Below, piece after piece: positions 1-13,400 of a stretch of DNA of 64,000 nucleotides. This DNA comes from Setaria digitata (taxonomy: Eukaryota; Nematoda; Chromadorea; Rhabditida; Setariidae). Position 1 is the first letter of the stretch. Each line of letters starts with the position of its first letter. Made by a program: the position numbers and the translations under genes. The notes beneath the pieces were generated by a model that was given only the letters and a program-made list of their open reading frames with translations, ran no database searches and had not been told where the DNA came from. The stretch spans positions 166,878 through 230,877 of the forward strand of contig RCAB01000049.1 of assembly GCA_003640385.1 (NCBI GenBank), given 5' to 3'.

Positions 1-140
1 CTGCATGGTTATTTTTGCCAAAATTGTGCAACAGTTATTTTAGTCTAAAGCTTTTAAAGATGGCCTGACTATTCTGTATTGCCTATCACACAGAGTTCTT
101 GCGACTATTTGCACTTCTCCTTTAATTTGAACATTCTTAG

Positions 141-2126
141 AGCGTTGTATTGGATATCCAGAGTGGGGTAATTGTAATCAGTTAAATTATCAGTGGTTTT
201 ACAACATCACCAAAGGGAGTTGCGAGCAGTTTTTGTGGGGTGGATGCAACGATGGCAATGAGAATCGGTTTGGTACATTTGAGGAATGTCAACGAGTTTG
301 TGAAGTACCAGCGGAAAGTTGGCTTTCAATTTTTTCTCTTTTTTGCTGCAATTATCATTCGATTTCAAAGGTTTCAGAATTTCAGACTGTTTAATTGACA
401 ATTCTTAATTATTCCTACGGGTTCCGTTTGATGAAGACTGCTGGATTAGATTATCACTAGTTCAATTTAGAAACATCTAATCGTATAATTTTGGTACAAA
501 TTGGAGTTTATTTGATCGTCTTGCGAAATTATTTTATTTGTCAATTTATTGTTTAGTTGTCTTTTAAGGCTTTTAGCATGTAATTTTTACAAGAAAAAAT
601 TTCGTCAAATCGTACAAATTATCCTTAAATGGACAAATTTTGATTTAAATTAAGAGTTGTTAATTTAAGATGCATGTAGTGAACCACTGGATCGTGGACA
701 TTGGTGTGAATCAATGTCAAATCGTTATTATTATAATTCTAATACCAATACTTGCAAAGGCTTTCACTATACAGGTTGTGGTAAAAGTCGAAACATATTT
801 ATGACACAAGGCGAGTGTGAAGAAAAGTGAGCAGACATAATTTGGAATGAAATATTAACTTTAATTAGTGATAATTAGCTCAGGAAAGAAGAATAAATTT
901 GTAAGTTAAAAAAAGTCTGAAGAAAGTGTTAAACAGTGCTGCTGAATAAACAGAAATTCCCTTCTTTACCATTTCTAAAACGAACCATTATTGAGTTTTA
1001 ACTGAAATTATCACTAAAATATTTATTAAAATCGGAGTAAACAAACTTTCTAAATAGCATTAGTGGAAAAAAAATTTGAAACTACAAAAATTGGTATTTC
1101 TTTTTTTAATTAATTGAAGGTTATTTAGATGTATCAACCAAGCAAATCTACCATCTTCTACATTACCGCTAGGCATTACTTCTTCTGTACAAGTAAACTG
1201 TAAGTTTTTGAAGTTGAAACAATCCCTTCCATAATTATCATTTTTATTATATGATATGATTAGAAGAAAAATGTGATAAAAATGATAAGATTTAAGGATA
1301 AATTTTTGTTATAGATAAGAGTGTAAAACCAGTGGAAAAACAATTATCAAATGCGCACCAAATTTTGATAGCCAATTCCGCACCCTATCTAAAAACTGAT
1401 AATCAATGGCTTGAATATGGAAAGTGTGTCGGTTATAGGTAAATAAATTGTTTTTCTCTTTTACATTTGAAGTCGAAGGTTAGCGTAAGAGAGATTTTCA
1501 ACGCACTCATTCCACTAAGAAAACCTATGATAAGTGATTTGCATAGACTCAGATATGCTTCAAACAAGTGGGCAGAAATAGAATTGATATCCTTCAAAAC
1601 TTTCTGATAATCATATCAGTGATTACTTTCAGATATAACATTACTGGAAAAATGACACGCCTAACAAGTTATCTTTGCTCAATGGAAACGGGTGGTACTT
1701 GCCTTCTGCAGGTGGTGATTATTATGGAAACATAAACTTGATTTTACATTTTAAAATGAAACATCGATATGGAATTATTTCAGTTCTTTACTTATCCTTT
1801 ATTAGCTTTAGGAACTCATAATCTTAACTGATAAGTTTTATCAAACAAAATGATACGAATATATGATGAAAATCTGTTTTATCACAATCTGTTTTATCAC
1901 TGGAAAGAAAAAAGCAGGCATTTAAAACTTACTGTCACCATCTCTTATCATTACAGACTCTAACAACTACTAATGGTGATGAAAAATGTCGTTTGGTACA
2001 ACCGTGGTTGAAAGGTATGCACCTGTATTCCTGGTTCTTTACTCTCGATCATCGACAACCTTATCCATTCAGTAAACAGGCTTTAAACGAAGCAATTGCA
2101 GCATTGATAATTTTACCACCAAATGA
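141..2126 (+). CDS. Two-Kunitz-domain protein (5' end outside window)
   Basis: Partial gene; seven exons join with matching phases: 141-317, 670-826, 1129-1199, 1315-1438, 1633-1711, 1957-2014 and 2080-2126 (stop TGA), about 236 residues. The first exon holds a complete Kunitz (BPTI-type) domain: six cysteines spaced 8, 15, 7, 13 and 3, with the family signature WFYN and FLWGGC. Exon 2 holds a second Kunitz domain (spacings 9, 15, 7, 12, 3) whose sixth cysteine is split by the intron and restored by exon 3. The remaining ~100 residues are a Thr/Ser-rich linker and a segment with five further cysteines that fits no domain I know. Kunitz proteins are usually secreted serine-protease inhibitors or extracellular-matrix modules; no signal peptide is visible because the 5' part is missing. 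NIT motifs in domain 1 and in exon 5 are N-glycosylation sequons. Family assignment is firm; the target protease is unknown. Confidence 0.85.
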
Positions 2127-5100
2127 TTGTCACAGCATATGCTGATAACGATAACTGATTTTTATCTTTCGCTCGAGATATATGAAGTCATTTGAAATAT
2201 TTGGTTGTTCAAATATTTGATATGAGGAAAAAAAAAGGGAAATCTTTTCGGTGCTAAAAATTTGTAAATAATTTATCGATGGATTATAATCTGTTTGAAT
2301 TTTTTGGCAGTTTGTTTTGAGCTCTTTTTTGAAATTTACATTTCTAAAAGATTAACTTATTCTCTCGAGAAATCTTATTACTTTTTTGGTTCTACTCATG
2401 CACAAAGATAGAATTTGCTACTGTGAATTAACCTAAACTTATCCAATTCAAAGCATCTCAAATTCAGAAGCTTAAAGAAAAAAGGAAAGAAAAGAAATGA
2501 TAATTTGATGTACTATCCGAAAATGCATAATTCTTTCCTTTTTCATCAAATTTCCACTACACACTATTTGTGTCGATGTGAAATGTAAATTTCAATTTTT
2601 GTGCTATTTTAATAATTTTAAAAACCAAATAAAAAAAAGGAAATCATTTTTAATAAGCCTACTCAGTAAGAGGAGGAAATATCTGCAAATAAAGGGAAGG
2701 TATTGCTTTGAAGGGCAATTTGGAAATGAGTGGAACATTGTAACCTTCGCAGTAAAGTGACCTACTTGTGATAAAGACAATTTTATATTGGTACTACGTC
2801 AGCCTGAAATGATTTTATCTTTCCTTTCACTTCTCATTTCAAACTTATTTTCTAATTAGTTCGCTTAATTATTTTTTTTCAAACTCCTGCAATTATTTTT
2901 CATAAAAATTCCTACAAATTTTTATCATTAGTTTAATAGAAATGTAAACACACTATTTTATGGTTTGCTTTCTTTTTTTTAATGTAGTAATTTAATATAG
3001 CGTTATATTAAAGGATGTAAATTTTCACTAAGTAGAAGTCTTGTTTCATTTTGATTATCACTGTTACAAGTGCTTATCACACTGCATGCAGGTTTGTATC
3101 CTTCCCTAAAGCCTACTTCGTTTTATTTAATTTGTTCATTTTTCTTCGTTTTTCTCTTAATAAAGCCGATCTCACTGATGACTTCTTACTTCTCATAGCT
3201 AATTAAAGTCTGTCTCCACTGGTAATTATCATTTCATTAATTGTTTCAACATTTTAATCGCATTTTAAAAAAGGAAGGACATTTGTTCACAGACGGACAC
3301 ACAGAAAATCATTGGTAGTGAAATATTGCAGGTCATCAGATGTGATTTGGTGAACTAAAGAAGATTTATTAGTTCTTCTATAGTCATTTTTTGGTTCGTC
3401 GTCTATTCCTCTTCGCAGATTAGTGGATGCAAATAAAACTTTATAAGTTAATTTCACAAATTTTTTTCCATTTTTTGATGAAAAATCATTGCAACTGATG
3501 AAACTGATAATTCTTTAAGAATTAACGTATAATTTCTTGCCATAAAACACTGATATTCCTTTAACTCCCTGTTGTCCTTCATAAACGAATCACTTGGATA
3601 ACAAATGAATTTTTAGCAGTAGAATTTCACAAGTAAAAGTATCGAAAAAAAAGAACCGGTTTTTTAAAGGAAAGAATTACCGGAAAAATATGCTGATGAT
3701 GATAAGAAATGTTGATAGCATTTAGCACAGGTAGGTGTACAGGTACTTTGAGTAATATTACTAGAGGGAGAGAATGAATGAGGGCAATTTTTCTAATGGA
3801 TATTTATGGAAAATGTTTGCTGGGTAGAAGAAATGAGAGGAAGGTAAATGGATGCATTAATGAGAAAAATTTACAGATGTGACAACGATGTGGACATTGT
3901 GGAAAAAAAATGTGAAATTCGGAAGTGATGCGAAAAATAACATGGAAAATAAGAAGTTCTAAAAAAAAAGAAAATAGCAGAGATTTGTGAAATTCTTTTT
4001 TTCTTCCTTTATAAATTATGATTGGGATGTATACGATAGGACAAATAGATGAAAAATCGTATGGGCGAATAAAATGTTCTTCATCTTTCAGATAATGATC
4101 GGATACATGAATCAAATGTTTCCTACTTCTCTTTTTTTTTAAATTGAAGTTGAATAACTTTCAAATATCCATAAATGCAATCAAAAAAGAACACAGATTT
4201 TGCAGAATTCTTATACAGTTCCAATTCTCGGAGCATACTTCCCAGTTCGATGTTGAGGGCTAGAGAGAATGTTCCAGTTAGTAAGTGTTTTACCCAACAT
4301 TGGTAAGTAAAATTAAATTCAAATAAATTTTTTGGATTTCTAGATATAGGGACAGAACAAATTCTGTACATGATTCAAAGATGATGAATATTTGTTTTGC
4401 AAAACTAGCGAGTAAAAATGTATGAAAATCAGTAAATTAATGTAATATTATTAAATATTAGAGTTTCCCAATTATGCTTGTTGAAATAAATTAATTTTAT
4501 GACTTTCTTATCCAATACTACATTATTCATTTAAATTAGTTGGCTGTTGATGGTTTTTACTGAATTAATCGTAAGAATATTGATAATCATAGTTTATAAA
4601 CTTTTAGATTGATTTATAAAATTATTACAAATTTACAAATTAGCCGGTGACTAAATTATTTATATTAAAACAACTAGACAATGTAAAACTAAGAATGTTT
4701 AAATTTCAAAACATTAACTGTTCGAGAAATTGAAATTGAAGAGAAAAATAAAAGTTTAAATTATTTAAGAAAGTTAGAAGCATGAATTTTTTTTGAATTC
4801 TATCCTCTCTTCTTATCTTACAGAGAGGTCAACTAATAATATTTGCCTAAGACAATGATGGGTATTATTTCTAACTTATTTGTGTTATCAACCATGTGCT
4901 GATGCTACTAATTATGCTACTAATTCTTCCTGTTTCCTTTCTCAACTTGTTTACCTTTTTTTAAGCTTTGAAAAGATTGCTATCGCAGTTAGGACTTGGT
5001 ACCTTCACAATAGATTTACCTGCCGCTTAGTTGATTAAATCGTTTAATTGTTCGGAAAGTTAACAATGAAGAAAGATTAGTAACAGTAGCTATAATATTC

Positions 5101-5940
5101 AGTTAACTGCTGTTGATAATTACTGCTCATTTATTTGAAATCATCTGAAATGTACAGTACTAAATATGCAAAAATAATATCAGTTTAAAATAGGAAAAAG
5201 GATAATGAAGCTGGTATTGATAATTGTAAATTGTGGATTGAATGATGCTGATAAATATATACTGTGCATTTCTTTTTTTTTCTTTCATCCAAAATTAATA
5301 GTGTTACTTAATAATCATACGATAAGCAATATCAACTACAATGATTTAAAAAAGGGAAAAAACAATAAAAGAACATTTTCTAATTTTGCTAGCCATTCCT
5401 TCTTTTTTGTTTCTTTTTCTCTCCTTTTTTATGAGGCAAATATTAAAAAATTTTACCAAAATTCAACAAGAAATAGTCTGACTTCCGTTTTTTTTTCTCA
5501 TTGATTATATATATTAATATAATTTTCTAGTTTATGTACTGTATTACTTGAACGCTCCAATTATTTTAACAGCTCTGAAGTTGGATTAAACGGTTTTCAG
5601 AAACTGCCATAGTTGAACATTGTAAATTGTATGATGTTATCAGTACCACTGATAAAAAAGATGATATGATGCTGTGAAAATATCTATTGCTGTGCAGCGA
5701 CTTATCGATCTTGGTATGATAAAGATTGTATCATGTTTTAGTATTAACGATACAGGATCAAAACACGTTATCTTATCTCTTTTGTATGTAATAGCTTTTT
5801 TGCATAGTTATTTCTTAAACTAAACCTGTCATTTAAACATTTAAGCTTTCTTGGGTCATTTATGCACTGGTCAAAAATTACTTGAAAATGTAGTTATTTA
5901 TATATCATATATGATATCATATGCAAGATGTCATATATGT

Positions 5941-6036
5941 AGTGATAATAATATTAGATAGTTATCCTTAACAGTGGAAATAATACTGAATAGTTCTCCT
6001 TAACATTGATAATAGTGTTTAGCGATGCTCTTTAAA
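5941..6036. repeat. Degenerate 32-bp tandem repeat
   Basis: Three consecutive 32-base units (5941-5972, 5973-6004, 6005-6036) share the pattern AGTGATAATA...TAGTTATCCTTAAC with a few substitutions each. Looser copies of the AGTGATAA core continue to about 6170, interrupted by a TAA microsatellite. This is an old minisatellite; no function is evident. Confidence 0.6.
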
Positions 6037-6037
6037 A

Positions 6038-6038
<1 letters not shown>

Positions 6039-6071
<33 letters not shown>
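6039..6071. repeat. (TAA)n microsatellite
   Basis: About eleven uninterrupted TAA triplets directly follow the 32-bp degenerate repeat units. Confidence 0.85.
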
Positions 6072-6073
<2 letters not shown>

Positions 6074-9000
6074 TATTGAATCATGTTCTTTAATAGTGAT
6101 AACGAATTAAAAAATTACTACTTAGTGATAAAAGCATTGAAAAGTACTCATCAGCAGTGATAATAAGGAGTATTTCAAAAAAAAGTATCTACAATCGGAG
6201 AAGAAAATCGTTGCATATTTGATTGCTATTCAGTCGTTGTTGAAATTGATCGTCATTTCTGGTGACCAGCTGCTTATCAGTATAAGATGATGACGTTATC
6301 AGTGAAGTGAATGGGATAGTCTGCTCTTTTCTATTATACATTTATAGCATCAGCGGTTTGCAGCAATCAAATCATTTTTGGCTTCGTTTCTTCTTTTTTT
6401 TCGTCATGTTTCTCTCTCATAATCATTTATAAGTTGATCGATCAGTTAGGCTGGTATAATAAATGATTAGGATGAAAATATTTTTAACACAACAAATAGC
6501 CAATTATTTTCGAAAATCGCGGGCACAGTTGTTCGAAAATGATGAATATAATACAACTTTACAATACAGAAAAGTTAAATTGATAAGATTAAATCATTAA
6601 TAAATATTAAGTTGTGCAAATTTTGGATAAGAAGACAGACTACAATGGCAAATATTTGTATAAAAACTTAAAAAGTTTTGCATGATACAGCTCAAGATGA
6701 TAATTTCAAGCAAAATTTTACAGCATACACTTGAATTCAGTTTTGACAACTAGTTTCAACTACAAATCTTATACTGATTATTTAAAATTTAGCCTTTAAC
6801 AACCGTTACAGTAATTTAGTCTCGAATGAATCAAAGGTCAGTCAGTGTACACTATGCATTGGTTATGCGCAGATAGTAATTTGAGCTTGTCATGAACACT
6901 AACCACTTGGTAATCAGTTATGACTTCATAAATATTTTATTACCTTTCTGGTCTTTTCATTTTAACTTTAACATTTCTTTCAATTCTCGAGTCATCCATG
7001 AAGTTGCGAGACTGTGCAGAATTTATGGCTTAGTTTTTCCTCATTCCTCATATAAATTCACAGCATTATGAAACTTACTGGGTTCTATTTTTTAAATGAC
7101 GAAAATGAAATTTTTAAGAAACATCAAGTTACTGGCAAACTATGACCAGAACGAAGTATGCAGGGCAATCTTTTGATGCCCTTTGACCTGGTGTAGAATA
7201 AAACGGACATTTCTGGTCAGTATGTTTGTTCGTGTCAACGTCAACTCTCAAGGATGTGCATTTTCTCTACCCACTTCTTTATTCAATTAGTAAAGTGTCA
7301 TTAAGTGCCTCAGCAATGCCAATTACGGTTTATTCCGGACTCGTTCTTAGCTGCTCGAAGTTTTTAGTTTAGAAATTTTCTAATTTGGACTACTACGAAT
7401 AATGGAACAATGTGAAACTAGAATGACTCCTCATTACTTGACCTAAATCTAGCATTGATATTGTTTACTAAAATATGCCAATAGTAAATGATTGCACTTC
7501 ATTAAGAACTTAAAAGCTTTCCGTCATTTCAACTTTGTTAATTTTTCAAATCTCACAACTACTTTAACTACTCATATTCTCTCAGTTTAAGGAACTAACT
7601 TTTATTTGTCATTCCCGTGTTGAATAATTTTACAAAATGCTCAACTCATATATATAGTGTATGAGACTATGACACTATCTCTATTTAATTAGAATTTCAA
7701 AGAGTTAAAATCTATTTAAAATTGAAAATGATTTCTCCCGCAAAATTAGTCCCTCGCTTGCTGCATTGTCTCCATGATCACTATAGCAAATGCTTAGTGA
7801 GAAAAATTACAGTATGATAAGGAAATTACTTAATGAAGAAATGATTTGAAAGAGATGATAAAGAAAAAAAGGAAAACGATTGAGTGAAGAATTATTTATG
7901 CAATTACAGTGAAGTAATTTGACAAGGAAGTGATTAATTGCATGTAATACTTACGATTACAATTATAGCCATTACGTCTACTTCTTTCCTTTCACGTTGA
8001 CGACACTCTTCATCACTCGTTAATGTTGAAAAAGAAAAGATATTATCAATTAATTTTTTTAAGTAAATGGTTGTCTGCCAAACTTCATGAAATCCAACCA
8101 TGCAGATAATTTTATTTCAGCAATATTACAATGTCTTAATTATGAATCCTTCTAAGTCTTCCTGAATCCCAACTTTATTCTCATCTCTACTGTTGCAGAT
8201 TTCAAATACTTTAAATGAAATTCAAAATCCTACTTCAAAAATTTCTCCTTATTGTTAAATATTTCACATTGCTGAAGTTTTTCCTATTTCAACTTATTTT
8301 GTTTGCTTTAATCTCTTTCTATGATTGACTGTGTCTAACTGATGTGAAACTACTCAATTAAATGAGAAAAAATTCCACAGCGAAGAAAAAATTTGTTTGA
8401 CATTATGATTTTTCAAAATATGTATATTAATATTTTTCGAAATGTAACACTCACTGTTACAGAAAATTTTGCAATTTAATCGAATTTTGGCTAATTAAGC
8501 AAAGCTACCTTCACTCATAGCAAATTTTCTTCTCAGAAATTGATGCGACATCTTTGAAGGACACCTGTCGGAAGTCAAAGGAAAATAGGCGCACCCACAC
8601 ATTTTGCATTTTACTGTTACCATAATACAAACATTTCCTTCACAATTTGTTGAAAATTGATTTTTAGGGAAAAATGAAAGAAACAGTGCGAATATTGTTG
8701 CTGAATTGTTAAACTGACAATTGAAAATTTCTAATATTTGAGCAAATCAAAAATCTCTTACCTTTTCCTCTCCCCCACTATGACCGAACCTTTTGCTTCA
8801 TTGCAAATTTGTTAGCTTACTTGATTCCCTTATTATGGCTGGTCAAATGTCTGATTCACTTATCATTTAGTATGAATTGGAAAAATGTAGAAGAGTTTGA
8901 TATTTTGAGTTAAATATATTACAATAATCAATTTTCGGTCATCCAAAGATCATTATGCAGAAAATCGAACTTTTGTAAGACTAATGCAGTAGGATAAAGA

Positions 9001-10661
9001 TACTACAGTACTTTAGTTGATTTATTATCTTAATAAAATAAAATTATTCCCTAAAATACTTTAAAGTTCACTCTTTGATTTTCAATAAGATTTTGAAATA
9101 ATAACAAGAGTTCTTTTCCTCTACAAATAGATCGCTCCAAAGACTGTTTCCTCTTCTTTTTTTTCTCACAATTTTAGAAGCTGGATGTTTTTGTGAAGTT
9201 ATTTGGAAAGTTTTTCATATTGCGGACTTTTTTTTTAATGATTGATCGAGTCAGTTTATCGAGCTACAGTATTCCTTACAGCATTCCAAATTTAATAGCT
9301 CTATCGAATGTTTTGATCGAGAAATGAAGCTCATTTTCATCCTAATTTTAAAAAATTCTTTGAATGAAAATAATAAAATAAGTGATGACAACAACTTTTT
9401 CTTTTACTTAATTAGTTTATCAGTTTTCTGAAATTGTTAAACAAATTTAAGTAGCTTAGTTTAGCAGTTTCACTGCAGTCACTGTTAGCTGGTAAATTCA
9501 TAATTAATTTGAGTGTGAAGTTTATCTTTGTCATACTTTCAAAACAATTGCAATATCGTGCATTTTTCTGCAATGACAATGTTAATTTCGAACTTTAAGC
9601 TACTTTAGAGTTAACTCTAGTTCTTTTTAGATTTGGCGTATATTTTATGCTTTTTTGATACATTGAATCCATCAAAAAAATTTTGGCAAGTACTTATATT
9701 TTATTTGTTTGTTAGAAAATTTTTAGTAGATTTGACTCTTACTGAAAGAGACCTCATGAATATGACAACACGTGATGAACAGTTGACTAGGTAGTTAAAT
9801 CTTCAGTGGTTCTGTCAGTCATCTACTTTGTTTGTAAATTCATTTAAATTTCAATAATACAAAAGTACTTTCTAATGCTGATCAGTGTCCGATCACACAC
9901 TCCGATGGTTTCTAAACCATTTGTTTACTTGTTCATACTTTGCTCCATCTGTCTTACTTAACTAATAGTCATGTAGGTTTTCAGAACTACCTCAATGTTT
10001 ACATTGATTTTAAAAACGATACATTATTTTGCAACTTAGACGGGCACTAATGGAACTATTTACGGTAGCCACCATTATCTTTAATTGCCGTGATCATAAG
10101 AACTCAAAAAGTCATAGGGAAGAAATGAGAGTATTGCATTCATCTGAATGATTTAAATAATGATTTCCAAAATTCTCACTTGTTACTAAAGAATGAAGCT
10201 AGAAGCTAGAGTTTGTTTTCTGAATAACTTTTAGACTTTTTTGTTTCAATTAATTCCAGCGCAAACACTATTCTAGTCTAATTTAACTATAAATAATTTG
10301 AAAAAACAAATCATATAGATAAATTCAAAGAATTTCAAATCTTACAATTAGTTTCATTCATCTTCTTTTTCTAAGTTTGTTCAATTTAATTCAGTACTAA
10401 TGATTATGAACTAAAATTATAGTAAAATTAACAAGTTTGTGGTAAAATATCATTATAAGTTTTGAATTACCTCACACTCTACTAACTAGGTAATTAAGTT
10501 CAAATCTAACTAAACATTTTCATTCATTCAATTCTTTAATTTATTGCTGGGATTTGGCACTACACAGTTCGAGACAGAGGACAGAAACTATGACTATCGT
10601 ATTTGGGCGGTGCAATTCGATTTCTCCTCCCACAATTTACTATTGGCCCCTCCCTTTATTC

Positions 10662-10905
10662 TTCCATTCATCATCTTTACCATCACCATTATTATATTAT
10701 CACCGTTATCGCCATCGCCATCATTATTATTATAATTTTAATGTCGTCAAAATCATCATTATTACTATATTACTATCACCATCATCATTATTATTGTCAT
10801 TATCACAACCATCACTATCATAACTATCATCATGCCAGCATCACTTCTATCATCATTCTAGCTGCTACTCCAATCATTGTTACAATATCGTCACCATAAT
10901 TGTAA
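10662..10905. repeat. Degenerate (ATC/ATT)n trinucleotide tract
   Basis: The stretch is built from ATC, ATT, ACC and GCC triplets with drift. It reads as His/Tyr/Ile-rich in all three forward frames, which is why it appears open. It has no splice-bounded coding character, so I call it low-complexity sequence and not a gene. Confidence 0.7.
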
Positions 10906-11299
10906 TTATATTATTACCACAATTACTATAACTGTTGACAATATTATCGCTATCAGCGATGTATTAAGCAGCAGTTATCACGTTTGGATTGGCTAACTTC
11001 TAAATCTTCTGTGTTTGATTATACTTGAGAAAAAAATATGAAAAGAGAATTAGATTGAAATCTTACCTGAGCTTTATTGATTAAACGACAAAATTTCTTG
11101 ACAAATCGTTTCCGTACAGTGTGTGAAGTACCATTTGGAGAATATTAAAATGATTTGTTGGTTGAAATTTTGCATAGAAGTAGAGAACTTTTTGGAAATG
11201 TTGAATAACATCACATCACAGCACTGCTTCACGACTTCTTGCTTATTAGTATTAGAGGAGAGTGGGATGCGTAAGCTAAACAAGTGATTGTCATCAGTG

Positions 11300-11530
11300 C
11301 CATTTTCAATGTTTGTTCAACTGCAGCCAGAAGAGTGATGGCAATGGCTTGGATGGCTTTCGCTTCTCGACATCATCCAGTCTCGATCGTCCGACCCATT
11401 CCATCCAATCCGATCTCGTCTCATTCTTCTCTGCCATCCTCCTCGATCATTTTCCTCGCAGTCCAAGCAACAACCCTTCCCAATGCGAATTTTTCCATTG
11501 GTTACTTGTTTGGACAGCTGTCACTGTTCA
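11300..11530. other. GC-richer island upstream of the forkhead gene
   Basis: Within very AT-rich surroundings this ~230-base block is rich in CTCG, TCCG and CGAT words and stays open in more than one forward frame. It could be a remote 5' exon or UTR of the forkhead gene, or a promoter/enhancer. I could not connect it by a convincing donor to the 14885 or 14943 acceptors, so its role is open. Confidence 0.3.
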
Positions 11531-13193
11531 TTTTCTAGACGTCAAAAAGTTTATTTTGAAAGGATGGAAGCTATCATTTTGCTTCCATTTTACTAGAACA
11601 AGGCTCCAATCTTTTATAAATATTATCCCAACAACAGTATCCTTTCAAATCATTTTTTTTTTGAAACTTTTTGAAATCCTAACTTCGTCACCCTTAAATT
11701 TTTAAGGATTCCATTTTTTTTTTTAATTTGCTTGTTCAATCATGAGTCGTAGACCTTACTTTCTATAAGGCTAAAAAAAGGGAGCTAATAGATTAGTCTA
11801 ATTATCCATCTAATTTACATTTTTATATCGTTTTTTTCTGATAGCCTAGGTAACGGCATGTTGTATTCACATGTATTTGAAGTATTAGCATAGAAGGGCT
11901 AATCATTTTGTTTAAATTGCAATGATAAGTTAATCAATAACTCTTTGTTATGATTATTATCATTTATATGAATGCATTTTCTATTTGTAAAATGATGTTT
12001 AACTGATTTATTATAACGGTTTAGATTTCAGAAATTTATTAAAATTATATGTACAAAATTTTGCATAAAACACATAAATTTTGCTTTTTTTTTTGAAAAA
12101 ACTATGCATGTCCTTCTAACATTATGTTTTCCTTAAAAAAAAATGAATTTTTAAGCGACAGATTCTCTGATGTTCAAATTGGCTTCATTCTATTGGCCGC
12201 AACTTTTTAGCTGATTGAAATAGAAAAAAAAAAAAGAAAAAAAAAAAAAAACAATCAGTCTAGTTTTAAGAGATATGTGACACCTATCCTACTAAAAAAC
12301 AAATATTTGGTTTGGTTATAACGAAGATGATATGTTATTTATACAACAAATGTTTTGTTTATATATTTAGGTAACAAAAGGTGAAAAATATATATTAGAA
12401 CGGATGAGCAATTAGTTGAAAAAAAAAAAAAAAAGGAAGAATTTTCTACATAACCAACTCTAAATTATTAAGTTGAACTTTTGATTATTATTTCTTAATT
12501 ACTGAATGCAAATGAAATTAATTCAATCAGTCCTGTTACAAGTTATATGTTTCTTGAAAGTTCTTCGGAAATATGCTGAATACACTAATTTTTCTTAGTG
12601 TTATTTAAGACTTATCTTTTTATTATTGTTTCCTTTTCTTCCAATAAAACAAATATCAAGAAAGTCAGTTACTTTTCTTTAAAACTTTTTGACTTTTACT
12701 TGTGCAATTTCTGTAATAATTGTATTTTTTAATTGTATTTACAACTGTTTCACTTTTGCATTTTTGTTTCTTCAATCAGTTCGCTTTTATAATTTTTTTT
12801 TTCCTTTTAAAATGGACTTATCATTATTTTCCTTCGTTTTACATCTTGCTAATATTTCAGACCAGAACAGTATCTTTTATATGGCTTTCACTTTTGTTAA
12901 CAAATTCTTAGAACAAGCAACAAACTTTGTTGATTTATTCTAAAAAGCTAAAATTCATTTGGGTTCCAGTTGAAACTTCTGAGTTACTGTATTTATGTGC
13001 ATGGATAGGTATGCAAAGGTGTATGTGTACGTAGGTGGTTAAATGGATGTATGTCAGTATTTTTAAGTGAGCTTTTCGAATTCTCCAGTTACAAATTTTG
13101 ATGAGTCATTTGAGAATAAGAAAAAAGTTTCTTTCTTTTTCTTTCTCTTTTTTAAGATGAGATAGTGCTGTGAAACTAGTTAGATAGACTTCT

Positions 13194-13400
13194 TTAGTCA
13201 TCATGGCAGTCATCATTGTCACCACTGTCACCAACATCTTCACAATCAGCACTAACAGGAAGAGGAGACTGTAAGCTTTCATTACTTGTATGGGTGTGTA
13301 TGGTCTGTACGTGCCTGTCTGTACCACTTCTTTTGACTAGCTTCATTAGCTGTACAAACAGGAAGACTAAGGCAAGCGGAAAGTATGCCATATGATTGAC
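13194..13400 (-). other. Possible orphan minus-strand exon
   Basis: On the minus strand a good acceptor (TTGCAG near 13411) precedes a ~210-base open stretch. One frame gives a hydrophobic start followed by a very acidic Asp/Gly/Asn/Cys tail ending at a stop; a second frame gives a Cys- and Tyr-containing peptide. No partner exon was found nearby, and the acidic end partly reflects a TCA/TCATCA-like repeat. I do not recognise a family. Confidence 0.15.

Noticed and set aside
3804..4371. Two consecutive minus-strand open frames
   Set aside because: Composition follows local T-rich tracts on the coding strand; no conserved motif and no matching splice sites.
10544..10899. Three overlapping forward open frames rich in His, Tyr, Ile and Leu
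   Set aside because: They arise from a degenerate ATC/ATT trinucleotide repeat that is open in all forward frames; no splice or start context.
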